Below the pieces are notes generated by a model, which did no database searches, was not told the DNA's origin, and worked only from the letters and a program-made list of their open reading frames with translations. From positions 1,984,001-2,048,000 of the forward strand of contig NZ_CP098732.1 of assembly GCF_023824315.1 (NCBI RefSeq): 64,000 bases of DNA, in the 5' to 3' direction. Below, piece by piece: positions 57,019 to 64,000 of the stretch. This DNA comes from Acinetobacter tibetensis. Lineage in GTDB: Bacteria > Pseudomonadota > Gammaproteobacteria > Pseudomonadales > Moraxellaceae. A program made the position numbers and the translations under genes. Positions within the stretch are counted from its first letter, which is position 1. The number at the start of each line of letters is the position of its first letter.

Positions 57019-58335
57019 TTAAAAATTGACTTTCATGGTTAAACCAGCCACCCACGCGTCTTCTACTTCTTTTACCCCTGTCGGTTGGTAGATGTATTGC
57101 ACGTTGGGTCTGAGCATGACCGCTGGTGACCATTGGTAGGTGTAATTGAGTTCTACATTAAGTTCATCACGTTGAATCGGGACATAGTCTCTCGCAACCG
57201 CATCGTAACTGTAATAACCACGACCTTCATTGGTGGCGATTTGCTTGTCCGTTGCACGATCATTCACGACATAATTGGCTAAACCAAAACCGATGGAGTC
57301 ATTCGGGCGACTGTCAAAAGGCCCTTTGTACCAAAGCGCGAGTTGTTGTGTACTTTCTACAAATGTTGTGGCCTTATCGTTCACTACACCATTAAAGCTA
57401 ATGTATAAACCACGCTTCGGATCTGCCCCATGCTGTGTGAGTTGCTGTTGTGCATTCAACCAAAAACTGTATTTACCATCTTGCATTTCGCCACTACGAA
57501 TATCTTTTGCTTCGGCGGTGGAATACAGTGCACCTACTTTATATTCCCCAGGCAAGCCATTAAACGCGGCTAACTTTGGTTTCCAAGCCAACTCTAAAGG
57601 AATGGTTGCACCCTCAACATTGTCCATATCGAGGTTAAAGCCATCACTGTCTGAGTCTGTTTTGACATTGTCTGGGTTGACTTCATAGACCCCAACACCA
57701 AGTGACCAGTCTGGTGCAAATTGGTATTTAAGATTGGTGCCCCATAAACTGACAGGCCAGTTGTACCAAATCGAACCGATGGATTTTCCAAGCTGTCCGC
57801 CACAAAGCAGCAAGTTCTGAAATTCACATTGTGAGCTGTTAAAATCATCCGACATACCCATACGTCCAATCTTGAATTGGACGCGGTTATCATCAAATCC
57901 TGTTTTGATCCAAGCCTGCGTTAAGCGCCAAATTTTGCCACGCCCGTAAATTTCTTGGCTGTTGCCCAAGGTACTGGCACGAGGGTCTTTAATGCGTTCA
58001 AGCGTTAAGGCGTTACCATCACGTTTGGTAATCATTAAGCCTGCGGTGGTATTTTCCCAACCTGCAATTTTGTTTAAATCGAAATTAGCGCCTAAGGTCA
58101 ACTGTGCAGCATTTTCAAAACTATTGTCATCGTTATAACCACCAGCCAAATTAGTCGCTGCTTGGCTCATAATTGCAGCGGTAAATTTATAACCTTGATC
58201 TTCCAGTTGCTTCCGTTCACCGTTCCAATCACCCAATAACCATTGACGGTCTGCCGAATAAAATTCATTGGCTGAAGCCAATTGGCAAGTTAAAAGCACC
58301 AAAGATAATGTGCCTAGTTTTAATAGTTGTTGCAT
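57019..58335 (-). CDS. quiX: OprB-family porin, quinate cluster
   Basis: Outer-membrane porin of about 438 aa. Start ATG 58335 lies 8 bp after AAAAGGA; the next upstream ATG (58344) is also possible. Signal MQQLLKLGTLSLVLLTCQLA ends near SANEFYSA. The mature part has alternating aromatic/polar strands, WLLGDWNGERKQLEDQGYKF (OprB-type start) and GLTMKVNF with terminal Phe. Its place in qui operon suggests passage of quinate or shikimate; the QuiX name follows its A. baylyi position. Confidence 0.88.
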   Translation of the reverse strand: MQQLLKLGTLSLVLLTCQLASANEFYSADRQWLLGDWNGERKQLEDQGYKFTAAIMSQAATNLAGGYNDDNSFENAAQLTLGANFDLNKIAGWENTTAGLMITKRDGNALTLERIKDPRASTLGNSQEIYGRGKIWRLTQAWIKTGFDDNRVQFKIGRMGMSDDFNSSQCEFQNLLLCGGQLGKSIGSIWYNWPVSLWGTNLKYQFAPDWSLGVGVYEVNPDNVKTDSDSDGFNLDMDNVEGATIPLELAWKPKLAAFNGLPGEYKVGALYSTAEAKDIRSGEMQDGKYSFWLNAQQQLTQHGADPKRGLYISFNGVVNDKATTFVESTQQLALWYKGPFDSRPNDSIGFGLANYVVNDRATDKQIATNEGRGYYSYDAVARDYVPIQRDELNVELNYTYQWSPAVMLRPNVQYIYQPTGVKEVEDAWVAGLTMKVNF

Positions 58336-58395
58336 ACCAAACATCCTTTTCTGTGAGGAAAGCTCAACTCAGGTAAGCTTTCCATGCGGTTTTTA

Positions 58396-59856
58396 TTATT
58401 TAATACGAACGGCTGGACTCAGTTCAGAAGTTGCACCCAAGTGGTCTGTGACATTGGCAGTGACATTGGCCACACCACTTGCCACTTTCCACGTTGCTTG
58501 ACCCTGACCTTGTGCATTGGTTGTTACAACTTGCATTCCTAAATACTGTTCAGCTTCTTGAGCATTCGCTTGGCGATTGGCAAAAAATTCAACGTGGTAG
58601 CGTTGATTTGGCTGTGCTTGAACTGTAGCAGTGACTTGACCTTTGCTATAGCTTAAACGTGGCGCTTGGATATTTTGGTTTGGCATGGCATTACAGCCTT
58701 GTTCATTCGGCTGTGTACAAGTTTTTTGAAGTTTTGCATCTTCAATCACCACACCGCCACCACGAGAACCGACAAAGCCAGCATGTTCAAGCGCAGGCAC
58801 AGCAAAAACAATTGCGCCTAAACGTTGATTAGGCACACAAGAACCACCTGCTTCACAACGCTTAATATCTTTACCATTGTCCCAAATTAAGTTTTTGGTC
58901 AAGGTTGTACGGGCATTGGCATCTTTTTCTGAACGAATGGCGATGCCTAAACGGTTACCATGAACTTTATTACTGTCAAAAATGTTGCCATTACCCGTTA
59001 AGTTAAAACCAATTGAGTTGTTGGTCAGTTCGTTATAGGCAACATAGTTACGTTTGCCCCAGTTAATTTGCAAACCATCGGAGTAGTTTTCAAATTTGTT
59101 GCCGACCACGGCATTATCATTACCCCAAAGAATCTCGATGCCCTGAGATGGTTCTGGGTTGGCTTTGGTTGAAGTGAACAGATTATTGGCCACAAGGTTA
59201 AATGCCGCACCACGCGTCAGCTCTAAACCATCACCATTATCTACAAACACGTTGTTCAAAACTTTGTTGTTATTGGTGGTGGTTGAGGTCGGATTGCCCT
59301 TGCCATCATCACCTGTCAGCATCACGCCTGAACCACCGTAGTTATTACTAATACGGTTATGTTGAATCAGGTTATTGCTTGAACGGTTAATCAAAACACC
59401 AATACAGAAACGGTGAATATCCAGACCTTTTAAGGTCACACCGTTCACATCTTGTAGAACCAGACCGGGTAAAGTCATGGTACGAACATTGGTACCATAC
59501 TGTTCAGGGTTAGCGCCTGGGCAAGCTTTCGCACCCTCACCTTTAATATAGTTTGAACCATCAATGGCAATAAACTCGCCTGTTTTGTCCCACTGTGTCC
59601 CAATAATTTTTACGGCAGATTTAATCGGTGGTAAAGCTTGATTCAGCTTAATGACATAAGGAGCTTTACCTACAGCTTGAATCTGAATTTCATTTTCTTG
59701 CGTCGCATTGGCATTCGATTGTTCAATTGCCCAACGCAATGAACCTTTTGCACTATCATCCTGATAGCGGTCAACTATATAAGTTTCTGCACTGGCCAAA
59801 CCAGAAGCAGCCAAACTTAAAACCAGTGTAGTTAAACGTAAAGTTGATAATTTCAT
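58396..59856 (-). CDS. quiC: 3-dehydroshikimate dehydratase, secreted beta-helix type
   Basis: Converts 3-dehydroshikimate to protocatechuate. Start ATG 59856 (MKLSTLRLTTL) after AAGGATTTGAAC. Signal peptide ends LASAETYIVDRY. Residues 25-390 form right-handed parallel beta-helix repeats (NRSSNNLIQHNRISNNYGGS, NVFVDNGDGLELTRGAAFNL, ENYSDGLQINWGKRNYVAYN). This is the periplasmic A. baylyi QuiC type, unrelated to the sugar-phosphate-isomerase-like enzyme of fungi or Bacillus. 27 bp after quiB; likely co-transcribed. Confidence 0.92.
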   Translation of the reverse strand: MKLSTLRLTTLVLSLAASGLASAETYIVDRYQDDSAKGSLRWAIEQSNANATQENEIQIQAVGKAPYVIKLNQALPPIKSAVKIIGTQWDKTGEFIAIDGSNYIKGEGAKACPGANPEQYGTNVRTMTLPGLVLQDVNGVTLKGLDIHRFCIGVLINRSSNNLIQHNRISNNYGGSGVMLTGDDGKGNPTSTTTNNNKVLNNVFVDNGDGLELTRGAAFNLVANNLFTSTKANPEPSQGIEILWGNDNAVVGNKFENYSDGLQINWGKRNYVAYNELTNNSIGFNLTGNGNIFDSNKVHGNRLGIAIRSEKDANARTTLTKNLIWDNGKDIKRCEAGGSCVPNQRLGAIVFAVPALEHAGFVGSRGGGVVIEDAKLQKTCTQPNEQGCNAMPNQNIQAPRLSYSKGQVTATVQAQPNQRYHVEFFANRQANAQEAEQYLGMQVVTTNAQGQGQATWKVASGVANVTANVTDHLGATSELSPAVRIK

Positions 59857-59883
59857 GTTCAAATCCTTTTATATCTTGAAGTC

Positions 59884-60744
59884 TTAAGGTGTAGGCTGCA
59901 CAGTTTTAAGGAACTGCTTAAGTTGAGTCACATCAATTTGACCTGGTGCTGAAGCCTCACCAATCATGCCGAAACTGAGGCTCCCTCCCATGTTGGCAGT
60001 CGCTACACGTGAGATCGTGCCTAACTGTCCCATCGACATGGTAAGTAAGGGTTTTTGACTTTTTTGGCTTACAGTAAGGGTTGCATTCATCAGGGTAAAG
60101 ACATCTTGTTTTGACTTTGGCATCACCGCAATTTTTAGAATGTCGGCACCCATCTGATCTTGTTTTAGCAGACGGTTTTCAATTTCTTGTTGTTCGGGGG
60201 TTTTGGCAAAATCATGATTTGACATGATCACCAACACGTTCTTTTCATGTGCCAATTTGGTTAATTTCGCCACACTGCCTGCATCACGGAACATTTCGAT
60301 ATCCAGCAATTGCATGAATGGCTTTTTCAAATATTCACGATAAATCTTTTCATAGTCTTGGTCAGACACCGTCATTTTTCCGCCTTCGTTATGGGTACGA
60401 ATGGTGGCAATTAAGGGTTTATCTTTTAGAGTTTGATTTAATTGCTGACCCAGTGCGATGACTTTTTTTGTGTCCGCAGAAAATTCAAGTAAATCGATAC
60501 GGAACTCAGCCAAATCTACATCTGGATTACTCGCAATTACTTTGGCTTGTGCAAGCGCTTGTTCAGCAGTTTTTGCAGTGATCGGTACAATAGTTTTGAC
60601 AGGTAAATCACCAATATTGACGTTTTTGACCATATAGTGTTGTGCATTAGATTGAGCTGTTTCTGCTGCAAATGTCGCTGGCATTGCTGCGATAACTGCG
60701 CTGCTTAAGCAGAGTTGCATTGCTAATTTTTTGATGGTAATCAT
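59884..60744 (-). CDS. quiB: Type I 3-dehydroquinate dehydratase with signal peptide
   Basis: Catabolic dehydroquinase of about 286 aa. Start ATG 60744 with AAGGAACTGTA upstream. N-terminal signal MITIKKLAMQLCLSSAVIAA, cleaved near TFAAETAQ, which would place it in the periplasm, unlike biosynthetic AroD. EFRIDLLEF (Glu/Asp site), catalytic His in MSNHDFAKTP (about 146), Schiff-base Lys in DILKIAVMPKSKQD (about 176) and LLTMSMGQLGTISR are all intact. Follows pcaG after a 144-bp gap in the operon. Confidence 0.92.
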   Translation of the reverse strand: MITIKKLAMQLCLSSAVIAAMPATFAAETAQSNAQHYMVKNVNIGDLPVKTIVPITAKTAEQALAQAKVIASNPDVDLAEFRIDLLEFSADTKKVIALGQQLNQTLKDKPLIATIRTHNEGGKMTVSDQDYEKIYREYLKKPFMQLLDIEMFRDAGSVAKLTKLAHEKNVLVIMSNHDFAKTPEQQEIENRLLKQDQMGADILKIAVMPKSKQDVFTLMNATLTVSQKSQKPLLTMSMGQLGTISRVATANMGGSLSFGMIGEASAPGQIDVTQLKQFLKTVQPTP

Positions 60745-60888
60745 TACAGTTCCTTGTATTTTCAATACTATTGCCTGACTTCTGTCATCAATGGCAAATA
60801 TACGTGGGATTCATGCAATGGGACATGCAATCACCACGTATAAACTTTTTTCTCTTTCATAAGCACAAGCTTTCTTGCGCTTATGAGC

Positions 60889-61518
60889 TTAGATATCTAG
60901 AAAGACTGTTTCGTCTTCGCCTTGTATACGAATGTCAAAGCGATACACCACTTCACCATCACGCTCTTCACGCTTGGCAATTAAAGTCTGACGACGTGGT
61001 GCCCATTCAATGCCTTTGAGCACAGGATCTTGTGCATTTGCTTCAGCTTCATCTTCAAAGTAAACACGCGTGTTTAAGCCAATGTTAATCCCGCGAGCAA
61101 AAATAATCAGTGCAATATGCGGTGCTTGAGTTGTTCCTTTACGACCCGGAACAGCACCCGGTTTAATGGTATTGAAACTCCAAAAACCAGTTTCAAAGTC
61201 TGCACCTGTACGCCCCCAACCAAAGAAATTAGGGTCAACTGCTTTGCCTTGAATATCAGCCGCACTTGGATACACACCGTTGGCATCCGCCTGCCAAATC
61301 TCGATTAAAACATCACGTAATGGTAAACCTAAGCCGTCAAACACCTGACCTTCTAAGCGAATACGTTCGCCTAAGGTTTTTTCTTGAACTAACTGATTGT
61401 TGAAGTTGTTTTCAAACACTTCGATGTTGGCTTGTTTTGGTAACAAACCAATGTGTACATATGGTCCACCTGTTTGAGATGGAGTTTCATGCAATTCTTG
61501 AAAGTTCCAATTGTTCAT
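60889..61518 (-). CDS. pcaG: Protocatechuate 3,4-dioxygenase alpha subunit
   Basis: Protein of 209 aa. Starts with ETPSQTGGPYVHIGLLPK, as PcaG does, and has EGQVFDGLGLPLRDVLIEIW and FFGWGRTGADFETGFWSFNT. It pairs with PcaH, which supplies the iron ligands. Intradiol cleavage of protocatechuate to 3-carboxy-cis,cis-muconate. Starts 15 bp after pcaH. Confidence 0.97.
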   Translation of the reverse strand: MNNWNFQELHETPSQTGGPYVHIGLLPKQANIEVFENNFNNQLVQEKTLGERIRLEGQVFDGLGLPLRDVLIEIWQADANGVYPSAADIQGKAVDPNFFGWGRTGADFETGFWSFNTIKPGAVPGRKGTTQAPHIALIIFARGINIGLNTRVYFEDEAEANAQDPVLKGIEWAPRRQTLIAKREERDGEVVYRFDIRIQGEDETVFLDI

Positions 61519-61533
61519 GTTGTTCTCCCTGAA

Positions 61534-62271
<738 letters not shown>

Positions 62272-62285
62272 TTAATCTTGTTCCA

Positions 62286-62720
62286 TTACTCTTGATTGGT
62301 TTGTTCTTGGTTGAGATGCTGTTCGCTCAGCTTTTGCGGGGCAATGCCCAAATCTGCAAAAACCTCTTCTGCCATATGCATGGCTGCATTGGCTGCCGGT
62401 AGACCTGCATAGAGTGAGCAGTGCAGAATCAATTCTTTTAAGTCGTCCTTAGTCACACCATTGTTAAAACAAGCACGTAAATGCATACGCAATTCGTCTT
62501 CACGACCTAGAGACAATAAAATTGCAATCGTCACTAAACTGCGGGTATGGCGTGGCATGCCCGGTCTAGACCACACTTCACCCCACGCAAAACGGCTGAT
62601 AAAATTTTGAAAATCTGCATTGAAATCATTTAAGTTCTCAATCGAACGATTCACATGCTTTTCACCTAGCACTTCAGTTCGGACTTTGATCCCTTGTTCA
62701 TAGCGTTGTTCATCATTCAT
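62286..62720 (-). CDS. pcaC: 4-Carboxymuconolactone decarboxylase
   Basis: AhpD-fold protein of 144 aa that decarboxylates gamma-carboxymuconolactone to the enol-lactone in the beta-ketoadipate pathway. Family patterns: RFAWGEVWSRPGMPRHTRSL, VTIAILLSLGREDELRMHLR (about 65-85) and LKELILHCSLYAGLPAANAA. Here the C-terminal tail is Gln-rich and slightly longer than the usual about 130 aa. 14 bp after pcaK. Confidence 0.95.
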   Translation of the reverse strand: MNDEQRYEQGIKVRTEVLGEKHVNRSIENLNDFNADFQNFISRFAWGEVWSRPGMPRHTRSLVTIAILLSLGREDELRMHLRACFNNGVTKDDLKELILHCSLYAGLPAANAAMHMAEEVFADLGIAPQKLSEQHLNQEQTNQE

Positions 62721-62734
62721 GGGAGAATCCTCAA

Positions 62735-64000
62735 TTAAGTTGCGTCAGTATGTGCAACAAGTGATTTAACAAAAATTGCGACAGCCGCTGTCGTTGCAGG
62801 AATCATGAGCAAGCTCAAAATTGCAGTAAATGACCAGTCATTGCCCAGTAAAACTGCGCCGATCCATGCACCAAATACCGCACCGAAACGACCAATTCCA
62901 GACATCCACGCCACACCTGTTGCACGGCATTGGGTTGGATAAAAACGAGCGCTGAGTGCTGGCATTGCCGACTGCGCACCATTAATTGCAACACCTGCGC
63001 AAAGCACTAAAATGGCAAGTAAGGTTGGATTTGCTAAGCTCTGCCCTACGGCAAAAGCAAAAATTCCAGCGACAAAATAGAAGCCTGCAATAATGCGGTT
63101 CGGGTTGAAACGGTCCATTGCCCAGCCAATAAATAAAGCACTGAGGACACCGCCAAACTGGAATAAACCACCGATAAATGCAGCACGCTCCATCGTTGCG
63201 CCAGTTTCACGCATTAAGGTTGGTAACCAACTGGTGAGCAGATAAATCATCACCAAACCCATGAAATAGGTCAGCCACAATAAAGCTGTGCCTTTGACAT
63301 ATTTCTGAGAGAACAGCATGCCAAACACACCTTTCTTCTCTGCACCTTCGTTTTTTTCTTCAGGTACATGAAACTCAGTGACACCCTGTACTTTTTCAGG
63401 TGCAATACGCGTTAGAATGTTGCGAACTTTTTCGCTGTCACGACCTTTCACAATCAAGAAACGATAGGATTCTGGCAGGAAGAAAATCACCACGATCATC
63501 AAAATTAGTGGCGACCAACCGCCCAGTAAAAACAAGCTGTGCCAACCAAAAGTTGGGATCAACCAACTGCTGATAAAACCACCTGTCGCCATACCCAAGT
63601 TGTAACCACAGAACATGCAGGTCACGAGTAGCGAGCGAGAGCGCTGTGGGCAATATTCAGAAAATAGCGTGGTTGCATTCGGCATCGCCGCACCCAAACC
63701 AATACCCGTTAAAAAGCGCAGTATCACTAAAGTGTTTAAGTCAGTTGCATATGCCGATGCCAAAGTAAAGCCACCAAAAATCAGCATCGAAATACTTAAA
63801 ACAATCTTGCGCCCAAAGCGGTCAGCGGTTGGACCAGACACCAACGCACCAATAATCATGCCGCCTAAAGCCGCACTCATGACTGGACCCAATTGCGAAC
63901 GGTCTATCCCCCAGTCTTGTGCTAAAGCGGGAGCAATAAAACCCATTGCCGCAGTATCAATACCGTCAACAAAAACAATGAGAAAACATACAATTGCGAT
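62735..64000 (-). CDS. pcaK: MFS 4-hydroxybenzoate/protocatechuate transporter (N-terminal end outside window)
   Basis: The frame stays open at the right edge (IAIVCFLIVFVDGIDTAAMG), so the start lies beyond position 64000; about 421 codons are visible. Aromatic-acid:H+ symporter family signs are DGIDTAAMGFIAPALAQDWG in TM1 (acidic Asp-Gly) and GPTADRFGRKIVLSISM in the TM2-3 loop, with GWAMDRFNPNRIIAG in the second half. Imports 4-hydroxybenzoate or protocatechuate. First visible gene of the minus-strand pca-qui operon. Confidence 0.93.
   Translation of the reverse strand: MAIVCFLIVFVDGIDTAAMGFIAPALAQDWGIDRSQLGPVMSAALGGMIIGALVSGPTADRFGRKIVLSISMLIFGGFTLASAYATDLNTLVILRFLTGIGLGAAMPNATTLFSEYCPQRSRSLLVTCMFCGYNLGMATGGFISSWLIPTFGWHSLFLLGGWSPLILMIVVIFFLPESYRFLIVKGRDSEKVRNILTRIAPEKVQGVTEFHVPEEKNEGAEKKGVFGMLFSQKYVKGTALLWLTYFMGLVMIYLLTSWLPTLMRETGATMERAAFIGGLFQFGGVLSALFIGWAMDRFNPNRIIAGFYFVAGIFAFAVGQSLANPTLLAILVLCAGVAINGAQSAMPALSARFYPTQCRATGVAWMSGIGRFGAVFGAWIGAVLLGNDWSFTAILSLLMIPATTAAVAIFVKSLVAHTDAT

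Overview
The window is an AT-rich gammaproteobacterial chromosome segment that almost certainly comes from Acinetobacter. The strongest evidence is the gene order pcaK-pcaC-pcaH-pcaG-quiB-quiC-quiX-quiA at the right end, which is the protocatechuate/quinate supra-operon order known from Acinetobacter baylyi. Supporting signs are the tsaD/rpsU/yqeY junction, an isolated gspL-gspM pair (type II secretion genes are scattered in this genus) and an IS982-type remnant. Most of the window is ordinary chromosomal backbone. There is no prophage, CRISPR array, integron or convincing defence island.

Layout. 1-6 kb: the end of an MFS permease gene, then on the minus strand a voltage-gated-type ion channel, a PIF1-like helicase and a large PcfJ-domain protein. 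6-13 kb: an alcohol-oxidation module made of an iron-containing alcohol dehydrogenase, an alpha/beta hydrolase, a GAF-winged-helix regulator lacking a sigma-54 AAA+ domain, and a divergent aldehyde dehydrogenase; then a TetR relic, a glutamine amidotransferase and a YceI protein. 13-19 kb: tkt and metK flank a decayed outer-membrane-protein gene. 19-24 kb: a Leu-Trp-Leu tRNA operon, a kinase-like/patatin operon, an ATP-binding protein, a Nudix hydrolase and a 358-bp internally deleted IS982-type element bounded by a 6-bp target duplication. 24-42 kb: housekeeping genes (tsaD, rpsU, yqeY, two M48-type proteases, ghrB-like, a possible holD, purF, cvpA, pyrD, gspLM, sixA, gpsA, a nitroreductase, rhlB-like, csp). 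42-52 kb: tusA-like, rpoH, DUF423, thiS, thiG, a GST, a SulP transporter, trmB, a desaturase, a DUF2520 protein and an LprI-like lipoprotein.

52-64 kb is the best-integrated functional unit. PcaK and QuiX move substrates across the inner and outer membranes. QuiA (a PQQ-dependent membrane quinoprotein), QuiB and QuiC convert quinate or shikimate to protocatechuate, apparently in the periplasm. PcaHG opens the ring and PcaC continues the beta-ketoadipate route. Directly downstream of quiA, on the same strand, is a TonB-dependent receptor that closely resembles Escherichia coli YncD/PqqU, the PQQ receptor. A cofactor-scavenging receptor placed next to the PQQ enzyme that needs it is the most interesting functional hypothesis in the window.

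Other points worth a second look are a matching 11-bp-spaced GGTWGG direct repeat upstream of both the alcohol and aldehyde dehydrogenases, a 98-nt hairpin after the alcohol dehydrogenase gene, a kinase-like protein with His and Glu at two key metal-binding positions, an M48-type membrane protein whose HExxH motif reads HEFNQ, and a palindromic structure in the tsaD-side intergenic region. I saw no clearly novel multi-gene system.
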